Shown: positions 25,447 through 33,520, counted from the stretch's first letter. The stretch is 64,000 bases of DNA from Actinosynnema sp040640215 (GCF_040640215.1 NZ_JBFABG010000001.1:620001-684000); one strand, 5' to 3'. The notes: a model not told the origin generated them from the sequence alone. Program-made: numbers and translations.

Positions 25447-27059
25447 TTGCCAAGGTTGTTCGGGGGTACCGGCCTGCTGGGCTGATTCGGTATCTGTTCG
25501 GACCTGGACAGGCTGAGGAGCATCGGAACCCTCGGGTTGTTGCTGCTTGGGATGGGGCTCCTTGGCTTCGTCAGCCTGAGAAGTTGGCGTCAGTAGTGGT
25601 TGGCGGCGAGGTTGTCGAGGCTGGAGAGTTCGACTTTGACCTCAAGCCGTTGACAGCTGCGATGCAGGCGATGGTGAAGCTCGCTGGGTTGCCGTTGAGC
25701 ACGCCGCCAGCGATCTCTGACGAGTGGGCTGAGCGGGTTCGGCTTGGGGCTGTGCCGAAGGATGCGCCCTCGTGGGTTCGGCACTACCGGTACGACCCCA
25801 AGAAGAAGGCTGTGGTGTTGCGGCCTGGGTATGTGTGGCACACGCCTGTTCGGCTAGCTCCTGGTGACCCGACGCTGACGGATGAGCAGTGGGAGACGGT
25901 TGCTGAGCGGCTGATGAAAGCCACCAGAATTCATCAGGCTGGGTGTCGGTGGATCGCGGTTCGGCACGCTGATGATCACATCCACCTCATGGCGACGCTG
26001 GTGTCTGAGGTGACTGCCAAGCCGTTTCATCCGTACCGGGACTTCCTGGCCTTGCGGCGGGAGTGTCGGGCCATTGAGCGTGACCTTGGGTTGGTCGTCA
26101 CGGCCGACGTGGACAAGACCGCGGTTCGTCAGCCCTCGCGCAAGGAGAAGGGCAAGGCCGATCGGGAGGGACGTGCCATCACTCCGCGGGAGGAGTTGCA
26201 GCGGGTTGTTGCGCGGGCTGCGGCTGAGGCCCGGGATGGTCAGGAGTTCCTGGGTTCGCTTGAGCGGGCCGGGGTTGCTCCGCAGGTGGTGCGAGATGGG
26301 CGCGGGATGGTGTTGGGGTATTCCGTCGCCCTGCCTGACGACCTGACCCGTCAGGGGAAGCAGGTGCGGTACTCGGGCTCGAAGTTGGCCGCTGACCTTT
26401 CGTGGCCGAAGCTCCAGAATCGGTGGGCCGAGCTTTCCGGTGGTGGGCTTCGGCCTGCCGGGACTTGGCTTGCACCGGCCGAGCGGGAGGCTGTGTTGGA
26501 GGAAGCCGTCCGGGTGGTTCAGCTTGCTACCAAGCGGGTTCAGGTCAATCGGTTGACCGGTGGGCAGAGTCAGGCGGTCGACGGGATTGTGCACGCGACT
26601 GGCGAACTGCTGGTGGTGTTGGCGCAGGGATGGGATGGACGGGCCGGTGCGGCGCTGGTCGAGATCGGCGCTGGGTACGACCGGGCCGCTCGTACTCCTC
26701 ATCTCGTGGTTCCTGAGAGGCGCGGGAACTTGGGGTTCCAGTTGCGGCAGGCCGCGCGGGAGGTCGCGGGAGTGGGGATGCTGTCGCGCGTCGACGCCCG
26801 TACTCGGGCGGGGTTCCTGGTTGTGACGCTGGTTCTTGCTCTCGTGTCGCTACTGGTGGAGATCAGCGAGTGGCAGAAGGCTCGTGGGCGGGTGCATCAA
26901 GGGGAGGCCGCGGCGGTGGCCGCTGGGCGGCTTTCGGCGCTTTCTGGACCACGGCCGGTGAAGGAAGCGGCGGCGGTGTCTCGGCGTCCTGGGCGGACGC
27001 TGGAGCAGCCGCCGCGTCGGTTGGTGCCGGTGGTGGAGTCGCGAGGACGAGGTCGCTAG
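25443..27059 (+). CDS. Relaxase / mobilisation nuclease (MOB-type)
   Basis: 538 residues from GTG 25443 (coupled to mobC). Nicks oriT and leads the strand into the recipient. The N-terminal IAKVVRGYRPAGLIRYLFGPG carries the likely catalytic Tyr region. The metal-binding histidines are in AVRHADDHIHLMATL (HxDxxHxH). The middle region is basic (RQPSRKEKGKADREGR). A single membrane segment, FLVVTLVLALVSLLVEI, lies near the C-terminus, as in several actinobacterial relaxases of this kind. The stop overlaps the convergent 103-residue gene. Codon use differs from the chromosome. Confidence 0.88.
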   Translation: MIAKVVRGYRPAGLIRYLFGPGQAEEHRNPRVVAAWDGAPWLRQPEKLASVVVGGEVVEAGEFDFDLKPLTAAMQAMVKLAGLPLSTPPAISDEWAERVRLGAVPKDAPSWVRHYRYDPKKKAVVLRPGYVWHTPVRLAPGDPTLTDEQWETVAERLMKATRIHQAGCRWIAVRHADDHIHLMATLVSEVTAKPFHPYRDFLALRRECRAIERDLGLVVTADVDKTAVRQPSRKEKGKADREGRAITPREELQRVVARAAAEARDGQEFLGSLERAGVAPQVVRDGRGMVLGYSVALPDDLTRQGKQVRYSGSKLAADLSWPKLQNRWAELSGGGLRPAGTWLAPAEREAVLEEAVRVVQLATKRVQVNRLTGGQSQAVDGIVHATGELLVVLAQGWDGRAGAALVEIGAGYDRAARTPHLVVPERRGNLGFQLRQAAREVAGVGMLSRVDARTRAGFLVVTLVLALVSLLVEISEWQKARGRVHQGEAAAVAAGRLSALSGPRPVKEAAAVSRRPGRTLEQPPRRLVPVVESRGRGR

Positions 27060-27367
27060 AGGCTGTTCATTGCCTCGTCCAGCCACAACAGGTGGGCCTT
27101 GGTGCCTTCGATCGTCGCCATGCGGGTGAAGGTCCCGAGGGCATTTTCAGCGGTGTCGGTGAGGGTGCGGAAGTCTCCCTCGATCGTGACCACCTCGACG
27201 TGGTCGGGGAAGACCAGGCCGTAGGCGGCGATCTCGGCGTCGTGGCGGGTTCCGTACTCGTTGGCGATGGCGAAGAGCCTCGGAGCGTGCTCGTGGGCCA
27301 GGCCGTGCAGGAATCGGTGGAATCCTGCTTCGGTCCATTGGGGTTCTGTGTCGGGCTGGTCGGTCAT
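27056..27367 (-). CDS. Hypothetical element protein (103 residues)
   Basis: From ATG 27367, overlapping the stop of the upstream prim-pol-like gene (coupled). Acidic, mixed alpha/beta protein (HRFLHGLAHEHAPRLFAIAN, HVEVVTIEGDFRTLTDTAENAL) without known motifs. Last gene of a three-gene minus-strand operon. A copy of its 3' end also occurs in the relic at 16695-16728. Confidence 0.65.
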   Translation of the reverse strand: MTDQPDTEPQWTEAGFHRFLHGLAHEHAPRLFAIANEYGTRHDAEIAAYGLVFPDHVEVVTIEGDFRTLTDTAENALGTFTRMATIEGTKAHLLWLDEAMNSL

Positions 27368-28146
27368 GCCTGCTGTCCTTCGATGCTGTGGATCAGGTCC
27401 GCCAGCTCTTGGCCGGTCAGGAGGGTGTTGCCGGTCTGCTCGGGTGATGTCCACCAACCGACGGAATCGGTGCCGACGGCGGTGGGCGGGAGCGGGATCG
27501 TCGTGCCCTCGTCCACGAGTCGGACGTGGTCGGTTACCAGGGACGGAGGTGTGGGCGGGCGGTACAGGACGAAGGCGATGGGCAGGTCCGGGATCTGCAC
27601 GACCGGTGTCGGGCGGGTGGTGAACCAGGGGTGTCGGACGAGTCGTTCGGTGAGACTGAGCGGGATTGAGACCGCGCCCAGCTTGGGGCCGACGACGGCA
27701 AGTACCGCTTGGCCGCGGCGAGTTGGCGTGTCCCACCATTCGCGTACCTGGGCTAGGTCCGTGGTCGCGGTGTCGGCTGGTTGGAGGGCTACACGGGTGA
27801 CGGGTTCGCCTGTGATGGGGTCGACGAAGCGGCCCTCATGCCAGACCGCGCCAGGCACGACGGGTAGATCCATTGCGGCGTAGGCAAGGGCTGCTTGGAG
27901 GGCCGTGTCGTCGGTGGCGAGGTCGAGGGGTGGTTGAGGGTTCGAGCGCCTGGCGGCCTTCTCCGCGATGGCCTTGGCCAGCTCGGTGAGGTCCTCGGAC
28001 AGGGACGTTTCGAGTTCTTCCAAGGGGAAGGACGATGCGTCGTCGGGATGGCGGCCGGCTTCGTCGATGAGGCGGACGATGTACCTGCCGAGGCGGGTGT
28101 TCAGCTCGGTCAGCCAGGCGTTGTAGAGCAGTTCCTCCCTGGTCAC
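27364..28146 (-). CDS. Prim-pol-like protein with degenerate active site
   Basis: 260 residues from GTG 28146 (GTGA overlap with the HTH gene). The region AALAYAAMDLPVVPGAVW, then ADTATTDLAQVREWWDTP, then VLAVVGPKLGAVSIPLS follows the order of the N-terminal domain of bifunctional primase-polymerases. In that domain the last strand normally ends in a catalytic D-x-D. Here it reads GAVSIP, so the metal-binding acids are missing. Probably a catalytically dead relative used as a binding or regulatory protein. Fold call is inference from motif order. Confidence 0.6.
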   Translation of the reverse strand: MTREELLYNAWLTELNTRLGRYIVRLIDEAGRHPDDASSFPLEELETSLSEDLTELAKAIAEKAARRSNPQPPLDLATDDTALQAALAYAAMDLPVVPGAVWHEGRFVDPITGEPVTRVALQPADTATTDLAQVREWWDTPTRRGQAVLAVVGPKLGAVSIPLSLTERLVRHPWFTTRPTPVVQIPDLPIAFVLYRPPTPPSLVTDHVRLVDEGTTIPLPPTAVGTDSVGWWTSPEQTGNTLLTGQELADLIHSIEGQQA

Positions 28147-28433
28147 GCGACACCTTCCCGGGGCCTCACCGGCACGGTCTCGAACAGGTCCTCGAACTGC
28201 ATCGGAGCCAGGGCGATCAATGCTCCGGCGATGAAGAACGGGCCGGGCTGTAGGTGACCGGCTCTGGTCCGGGAGACGGTCGAGCGGTTGAGGCCCATCG
28301 CTTTGGCCAGGGCGTAGTCGGAGACGAAGGCAGCGAGGGTCACGGCCCTCTCGAATGCCTTGGTGCGGAGCCTGACTGTGTGCGGCGGCGGGGCGGGGTT
28401 CGTGCGTCTGGGTGTTCTGGTGGGTGCGGCCAT
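28143..28433 (-). CDS. Small HTH protein heading the prim-pol-like operon
   Basis: 96 residues from ATG 28433 (GTG 28466 is possible). Pro/Arg-rich start, then FVSDYALAKAMGLNRSTVSRTRAGHLQPGPFFIAGALIAL, a Cro/CI-type helix-turn-helix. Likely regulator of its operon. A palindrome, CCTACG/CGTAGG at 28491-28508, lies upstream. Confidence 0.7.
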   Translation of the reverse strand: MAAPTRTPRRTNPAPPPHTVRLRTKAFERAVTLAAFVSDYALAKAMGLNRSTVSRTRAGHLQPGPFFIAGALIALAPMQFEDLFETVPVRPREGVA

Positions 28434-28618
28434 GGTGGTCCCGTGTGTCCTGTGGATGGTGGGCACCGAGCGTGATCATCGGTATTCGACCTACGTCGGG
28501 GCGTAGGCCAGCCAAGCGTCGGACACTAGTTGTGCGGAAGCATGTGCGTACGGTTGTCACACCTGCCGTCACCTGCGGATAGACTTACCTGGAGCGACTC
28601 GCTGCGAGACTCGGGAGC

Positions 28619-29926
28619 GTGGAGGACATGGCACGCGAAGCGGCAGACGTCCTGGAATCGCGCCGGGCTCTCGGGGAGAAGCTGGCGACGTTCCGTAGTG
28701 CCGCTCGGATGACGCAGGCGCAGCTGGGGCAGGCGACCTTCAGCGACCGGACCCGTATCGCGCATCTGGAGAAGGGGCGGGCTCGGGCTGACCGCCACTT
28801 CTGGCAGGCCGCTGACGAAGCGTTGGGGGCCAGCGGGGTTCTGTTGGCCTCGTTCGTCGAGTTCGTGGAGACCAAACACCGGATGGAGCGGGAGGTACGG
28901 GAGGCCGAGCTGGCTGCGATGCGCGAACGCGTCGACGGCTGGCGGTTGTCCGGAGCTGCAGTTGAAGGTGATCGCGGGGTCTCGGCGGTGGCCGAGTTGT
29001 TGGGGCCCGCTCAGACGCTCGATCTCCTGGACACCTACACGCGATCGGTCATCGCCCGGTACGAGCTGGAGGGGCCGCAGCGGCTTGCGCCCGAGGTCTT
29101 GGCGTTGCGGAGGCTTGGGCACCAGCTCACCGGCCGGGTGTCTGGCGCTGAGCGGACTCGACTCACGTTGGCCAGCGCACGTCATGCGGCGCTGTTGGCC
29201 TACATGTCGGTGAACCTCAGCCGGTTCGATGATGCCGAGCGGTTCGCGTTGGAGGCGTCGATGCTCGCCACGGCCCTGGGTGACGCTCCCCTGCTGGCTT
29301 GGATCAAGGGCACGCAGAGCTTCGCGGCGTACTACCAGGAGCGGTACCAGGAGGCGCTGAACGTCGCCCAGGTCGGCGTTGGACTGGCCGGGAGTGACCT
29401 CCAGCGGATACGGCTGTTGTCCAACGGGGTGGCGCGGGCTGCGGGCAAGCTGGGTGACCGGCGTACGGCGGAGCGGGCCGCTGGTGAGGCGTTGGAGTTG
29501 GCCGAGCACGCCGAGGTCCCCAGCGGCATGACTTCGTGTATCGACTTCCTGCCGTACGGCCGGGCCAGGGCCGTCGCCAACGCGGCAACCGCGCAGCTCT
29601 CCCTGGGCAACCACAAAGAGGTTCTGCGGCTGACCGGTGACCTTCGGGCTGCGGTGGCGGACTCGGGATCGGACTGGAGTCGATCACTGGTCAGCCTCGA
29701 TGAGGCAACGGCGCTGGCGGTTGGGCGTGAGGCGGATCTGGAGCACGCTGCGGCGGTTGGGCAGGCTGCGTTGGCGGCTTCGTCTGCGAAGCCGATTGCG
29801 TCGGTGGCCAGCCGGGCTGGAGAGTTGGCCGTGAGCCTCAAGCTGCACGGGTCGAGTCGTGCGAGCGACGAGTTCACCGCGGCGCTGCACGCGTGGCGAA
29901 GAGACACCAGGGAGATGCTTACGTGA
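28619..29926 (+). CDS. XRE-TPR transcriptional regulator of the element
   Basis: 435 residues from GTG 28619. An N-terminal helix-turn-helix (LATFRSAARMTQAQLGQATF, then SDRTRIAHLEKGRA) is followed by about 300 residues of TPR-like helical repeats (FDDAERFALEASMLATALGD, YQERYQEALNVAQVGVGLAG, LEHAAAVGQAALAASSAKP). This build resembles peptide- or metabolite-sensing regulators common in actinomycetes and found in their integrative elements. The next gene overlaps its stop (GTGA), so the 2H enzyme is made with it. Part of its 3' end is duplicated at 16733-16805. Confidence 0.82.
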   Translation: MEDMAREAADVLESRRALGEKLATFRSAARMTQAQLGQATFSDRTRIAHLEKGRARADRHFWQAADEALGASGVLLASFVEFVETKHRMEREVREAELAAMRERVDGWRLSGAAVEGDRGVSAVAELLGPAQTLDLLDTYTRSVIARYELEGPQRLAPEVLALRRLGHQLTGRVSGAERTRLTLASARHAALLAYMSVNLSRFDDAERFALEASMLATALGDAPLLAWIKGTQSFAAYYQERYQEALNVAQVGVGLAGSDLQRIRLLSNGVARAAGKLGDRRTAERAAGEALELAEHAEVPSGMTSCIDFLPYGRARAVANAATAQLSLGNHKEVLRLTGDLRAAVADSGSDWSRSLVSLDEATALAVGREADLEHAAAVGQAALAASSAKPIASVASRAGELAVSLKLHGSSRASDEFTAALHAWRRDTREMLT

Positions 29927-30633
29927 CTGCCTTCCCGTCGCGGCTGCCGGACGATCTCGATGACCTCGACGTGATCCGGAGCCATGACTGGAAGTCGTTC
30001 TCCTCGTTGGACCGGATGCAGAACCACTGGGCACGCCCCGAGTGGCCGTCCGGGCGTCGGGCCTACTACTGGATGTTGCCGTTCGACGGGACCGACCTGG
30101 TCCAACTCGCCAAGCAGTGCCAGGCCCGACTGGAGGACCCGCGCTTCGATCTCGTGCCGCTGGACGCCTTGCACCTGACCGTCGGACGAGTGGGGTTCAC
30201 GGAGCAGGTGGCAGCAGAGGTTGCAACGACAACCGCAGACGCCGCCCGGAAGCGGTGTCTGCGGTTGTCGCCGTTCAAGGTGGAGATCGGCCCGCTGGCA
30301 GGTTCGCGCGGTGCCTTGAGGTTCAGCGTGTCCCCCTGGTCATCGCTTTTCCCGATGCACCAGGCGTTGGCGGACGCCGTGCGTGATGTGGTCGGCGACC
30401 GGGCGCACATGAACACCCGGTACTTCCGGCCGCACCTGAGCATCGCCTACGCCAACACCGATGTGGCCGTCAGGCCACTGCTGCCGATGATCGACGAGCT
30501 GCGCGACCTGCCACCCGTGACCGCAGCCGTGTCCGAGGTGGCGCTGGTGGAGCTGCGCCGGGAGGGCACGGTCTACCGGTTCGACACGCTGTTGAGCGTC
30601 TCGCTCGGCTCGGGGCCGACCGTCTCGGCTTAA
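29923..30633 (+). CDS. 2H phosphoesterase (2'-5' RNA ligase/LigT superfamily)
   Basis: 236 residues from GTG 29923 with GGGAG before it and overlapping the TPR regulator stop. Two H-x-[ST] motifs, LHLTVGRVGF and RPHLSIAYAN, spaced about 100 residues apart, define the 2H fold. Such enzymes open or hydrolyse 2',3'- or 3',5'-cyclic phosphates or 2'-5' bonds. Target unknown. Possible roles are tRNA/RNA end metabolism or removal of cyclic-nucleotide alarm signals. Its stop overlaps the convergent excisionase gene. A near-duplicate lies in the relic at 16806-17385. Confidence 0.82.
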   Translation: MTAFPSRLPDDLDDLDVIRSHDWKSFSSLDRMQNHWARPEWPSGRRAYYWMLPFDGTDLVQLAKQCQARLEDPRFDLVPLDALHLTVGRVGFTEQVAAEVATTTADAARKRCLRLSPFKVEIGPLAGSRGALRFSVSPWSSLFPMHQALADAVRDVVGDRAHMNTRYFRPHLSIAYANTDVAVRPLLPMIDELRDLPPVTAAVSEVALVELRREGTVYRFDTLLSVSLGSGPTVSA

Positions 30634-30881
30634 CCACCCCCGTCCGACAGCGCACGGACGATCGACGCGGTGACGACCTTGTAGTGCCCGCCGAGTCTCA
30701 TGACCTTGGCCGGGAACTCACCGCGTGCGATCAGGTCGTACGCCTTGCTGCGGGAGATGTTGAAGGCGGTTGCCGCAGTGGCGACGCTGACCGCAGCCGG
30801 CCATCGTCGGATCTCGGCAAGTCGCACACGGCGGCGTACCGGCCGCCGTCCCCGCCTTCTGGATGGATCGGAACAACTCAT
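30630..30881 (-). CDS. Excisionase-like HTH protein
   Basis: 83 residues. After a basic leader, the MerR/AlpA-like winged helix reads SVATAATAFNISRSKAYDLIARGEF, then GGHYKVVTASIVRAL, the usual form of actinobacterial Xis proteins. Transcribed divergently from the XRE regulator across a shared operator. It should direct the integrase towards excision. Confidence 0.8.
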   Translation of the reverse strand: MSCSDPSRRRGRRPVRRRVRLAEIRRWPAAVSVATAATAFNISRSKAYDLIARGEFPAKVMRLGGHYKVVTASIVRALSDGGG

Positions 30882-30901
30882 AACTATCCCCCCGGGTAGT
30901 C

Positions 30902-30924
30902 AGTTGCTCGTGACACGAACAACT
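30902..30924. promoter_or_regulatory. Operator palindrome between xis and the XRE gene
   Basis: 11-base half-sites, AGTTGCTCGTG and CACGAACAACT, around a central A at 30913, with one mismatch. Extra half-sites occur at 30872 (GAACAACT) and 30947 (AGTTGCTTGT). Likely bound by the adjacent XRE regulator to control excision genes (inference). Confidence 0.55.
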
Positions 30925-30988
30925 CAACCAGTGTTAGAGTCGTTTCAGTTGCTTGTCAAGAGCGCAAGCGAACCACCACACTGAGTGG

Positions 30989-31657
30989 ATGAGCCAAGAG
31001 CGGATGGTGGGCACTGTTGTAGGTGGAAACCTGGAGCGCCTGCGCCGTCTGGCCCGGATGACGCAGCACGAGGCAGCGCGCCTGTTCGCCAGGCGCGGCA
31101 CCCCGCTCAGCCGGAGCAAGATCGCGGCCATTGAGGCCGGCGAACGCCCGAACCTGTCGTTCGCGGACGTCCTGGCCATTGCTCACGCCTTCAACGTCGA
31201 GTTGGCCGAGCTGTTCGCGGGCGACGACGACGTGACGCTCTCCAACCGGCTCACCCTGCCCAGCACGAGGATCAGAGACCTGATCACCGGCGCACCGGGC
31301 GTCGACGGGGGCACGCGGTGGGGCCTCGAATGGCGGCGCGAGCTGCTCGACCTGACCCACGTCGACCCCGAGATCGACCAGGAACTCCAGACCTCGGAGG
31401 CGGACCGGGCGCTTGCGCTCCGGCTTCGGATACCGCCGGAGACCGTGATCGCCGTGGCGGTGGAGTTGTGGGGCCGGACGCTGTCCGAGGAACGAGACCT
31501 GCGCGTCGAGGGCCTAGGCGGTTTGGACGGCGCGGAGCGCGGCGCTCACCGCGGGCACATCACCCGCGAGCTGTCCCAGGAGATCCAGTCCGAACTGGTG
31601 GCGCAGGGGTTGCTCGCCGAAGTCGTGGACGAGAGCGACCAACGAAGTCCTGAGTAG
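30989..31657 (+). CDS. XRE-family regulator next to the integrase
   Basis: 222 residues from ATG 30989 (ATG 31004 also possible). The HTH is LRRLARMTQHEAARLFARRG, then SRSKIAAIEAGERPNLSFADVLAIAHAFNV. A C-terminal 120-residue domain (LALRLRIPPETVIAVAVELWGRTL) is helical, without a known motif. Ends 15 bases before the integrase start. It probably sets integration/excision and copy control. Confidence 0.82.
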   Translation: MSQERMVGTVVGGNLERLRRLARMTQHEAARLFARRGTPLSRSKIAAIEAGERPNLSFADVLAIAHAFNVELAELFAGDDDVTLSNRLTLPSTRIRDLITGAPGVDGGTRWGLEWRRELLDLTHVDPEIDQELQTSEADRALALRLRIPPETVIAVAVELWGRTLSEERDLRVEGLGGLDGAERGAHRGHITRELSQEIQSELVAQGLLAEVVDESDQRSPE

Positions 31658-31672
31658 AACGGAGAGCAAGAA

Positions 31673-33210
31673 GTGGCAGGGGGGATACGTCGTCGGTGCC
31701 GATGCCGGGACGCCGACGGCAAGGACATGGGAAGCCGGTGCCCCAAGCTGGCCCAGCGCAATCATGGGGCCTGGCAGGTGCGACAGGAGTTGGCACCGGC
31801 GCTCGACGGCACCCGGCGGACGTTCCGCCGGGACGGGTACGAGACCAAGGCCAAGGCTCAGACCGACCTGGACCGGGTGCGGGAACTGTTGGCGCTGGCC
31901 GAACCAGACGACCCAGAGGACCGCGAGGCGATCAGCGCGATGCTGGCCGCGTTGGACAAGCGGGAGCGTCTGCCGGAAACCGAGACCGTACGACGGCAGC
32001 TCAAGGCAGGGCTCCCGTTGGCGGACAAAGGCACCATCGGCGAATGGCTCGACACCTGGCATGGCCAGGAACGCACCGCCGAGCCACCGAGGTCTCCTAC
32101 GAGTCGCACATCAGGCTCTACCTCAAGCCGAAGATCGGACACATTCGCCGGGACCGGCTGACCGTGGCCCACGTCGTCGAGATGTTCAACCGGATCGAGG
32201 ACGACAACGACGCCATCGAGGCCAACAACTCCGACCGCCGCGCCCTTGAGTCCCGGATCAGGAACACGCCCAAGCGGGCGCTGCGAGAGCAGTTGGCCGA
32301 GCTGCCGCCCTACCGGCGGCCGGTTCGCGGATCGTCGCAGCAGCGCATTCTGGCGACGCTCCGCGCAGCCTTGAACGACGCCATCCGGCAACAGCTCGCC
32401 ACGTTCAACCCGGCCGCGCACGTGACAGTCGAAGCCACCAAGGTCCGGCCGTTAATCTGGACGTCGGAGCGGGTCGAGCAGTGGCGCAGGACGGGGCTGC
32501 GGCCGGGCCCGGTGATGGTGTGGACGCCGGAGCAGGCCGGGGGCTTCCTGGACCACGTGGCCGAGCACGACCCGGACTACGAAGCTCTCTGGCACGTGGC
32601 GACGTTCCGTGGAACGCGGCGGGGTGAGCTGGCGGGCCTGGGGTGGACGGACACCAACCTGGACGGTGCCACGCTCCAAATCCTCACCCAGCTCACCGAA
32701 GTTGACTACCAGGTGACCGAAGGCGCTCCGAAGTCCGCCGCCGGCGAGCGGACCGTCTCGCTCGACCGGGAGGGTGTTCGGCTCCTACGCCAACACCGAC
32801 GCCACCAGTGGGCGGAGCGGCAACGGTTGGGGTCGTTGTGGGTCGAGTCAGGCCGGGTGTTCACGAAGCCGGACGGGTCGGAGCTTCGACCGTCGTGGAT
32901 CAGTGATCGGTTCGCTCGGTTGTCCGCTGCGGCCGGGGTGCCGCCGATCCGGCTGCACGACCTCCGGCACGTCGCCGCGACCCTGATGCTCGCCGCCAGC
33001 GTCGACCTGAAGGTCATCCAGGAGACGCTGGGGCACTCGACGCTCGCCACGACCAGCGATCTCTACACCAGCGTCCTGCCGGAAGTGGCGAACGCCGCAG
33101 CCGAAGCGACGAGGTCGATCGTGCCGCGAAGAAAAACGCTCGGGCACCCATCGGGCACCCACGGGCCGCCGACAACGATAGCGGAACAACGAGGTGATGC
33201 CCTGAGATAG
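31673..33210 (+). pseudogene. int: Tyrosine integrase of E2, split by a one-base frameshift
   Basis: Starts at GTG 31673 (GGAGA upstream). The first part (to about 32085) encodes the arm-binding domain (WQVRQELAPALDGTRRTFRR, TIGEWLDTWHGQE) but runs into a stop at 32161. The core-binding and catalytic domains continue one base off from about 32085 (VSYESHIRLYLKPKIGHI) to TAG/TGA 33210. All catalytic residues are present there: Arg in FRGTRRGELAGL, HDLRH, LGHSTLATT and Tyr in SDLYTSVLP. The change is consistent with a single base deletion near 32075-32095. No slippery heptamer is visible. The gene ends 42 bases from att3, the usual place for the integrase of a tRNA-targeted element. Confidence 0.88.
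33141..33160. repeat. Right arm-type repeat of E2
   Basis: CGGGCACCC at 33141-33149 and 33152-33160, within the last codons of the integrase gene and about 92 bases from att3. Matches 19692-19711 at 19 of 20 bases, same orientation and same 11-base period. Confidence 0.6.
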
Positions 33211-33214
33211 CAAA

Positions 33215-33246
33215 AACCGCAGCAAGAGGGTGGTCTCACTGCGGTT
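33215..33246 (-). terminator. tRNA-Arg terminator
   Basis: 8-bp stem AACCGCAG/CTGCGGTT (33215-33222, 33239-33246) followed on the minus strand by TTTTTG: a rho-independent terminator 9 bases past the tRNA 3' end. Confidence 0.85.
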
Positions 33247-33252
33247 CTGCGA

Positions 33253-33296
33253 TGCGCGCTCGGCAGGATTCGAACCTGCAACCTTCTGATCCGTAG
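33253..33296 (-). repeat. att3: att core within the intact tRNA-Arg gene
   Basis: Third identical 44-base copy, here joined to the 5' half of the tRNA so that the gene is complete. Right end of E2. Confidence 0.9.
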
Positions 33297-33327
33297 TCAG
33301 ATGCTCTATCCGTTGAGCTACGAGCGC
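33255..33327 (-). tRNA. tRNA-Arg (anticodon ACG)
   Basis: 73 nt. Acceptor stem GCGCTCG/CGAGCGC, D arm GCTC..GAGC, anticodon arm TCTGA-CTACGGA-TCAGA with ACG, T arm GCAGG-TTCGAAT-CCTGC. CCA is not encoded. Its 3' half is supplied by the integrated element, which restores the gene. Confidence 0.95.
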
Positions 33328-33366
33328 ATCGATTTTCAGTTGTCACCCGGCCGAGGCCGAGTGTTG

Positions 33367-33455
33367 CGGAGGCTCCGGGATTTGAACCCGGGATGGGCGT
33401 GAACCCAAACCGCATTAGCAGTGCGGCGCCATAGACCAGACTAGGCGAAGCCTCC
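33367..33455 (-). tRNA. tRNA-Ser (anticodon GCT)
   Basis: 89 nt class II tRNA with a long variable arm. Acceptor GGAGGCT/AGCCTCC, anticodon loop CTGCTAA, T loop TTCAAAT, discriminator G. 39 bases upstream of tRNA-Arg on the same strand. Confidence 0.95.
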
Positions 33456-33520
33456 CGGAGCCCTCGGCTACGACGCATAGATTACACAGGTCGGTGCGGG
33501 CGTGGCAAAACGCCCCCCTC

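Larger units (their letters stand above)
19531..33296. mobile_element. E2: integrative mobilisable element in tRNA-Arg(ACG)
   Basis: 13.7 kb between att2 and att3 (the intact tRNA gene). Typical modules are present: integrase next to att3, an excisionase on the opposite strand, an XRE regulator, a TPR-type regulator, a prim-pol-like protein, an HTH replication-type protein, MobC plus relaxase, and a DUF2637 membrane protein. There is no FtsK/TraB-type translocase, so it would be mobilised by a helper rather than self-transferring. Cargo is the large STAND gene. Integrase and DUF2637 are each frameshifted, suggesting it is now immobile unless these are sequence errors. Confidence 0.88.

Noticed and set aside
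32070..32100. Programmed -1 frameshifting in the integrase
   Set aside because: No X-XXY-YYZ slippery heptamer and no evident downstream pseudoknot; a deletion or sequence error is simpler.
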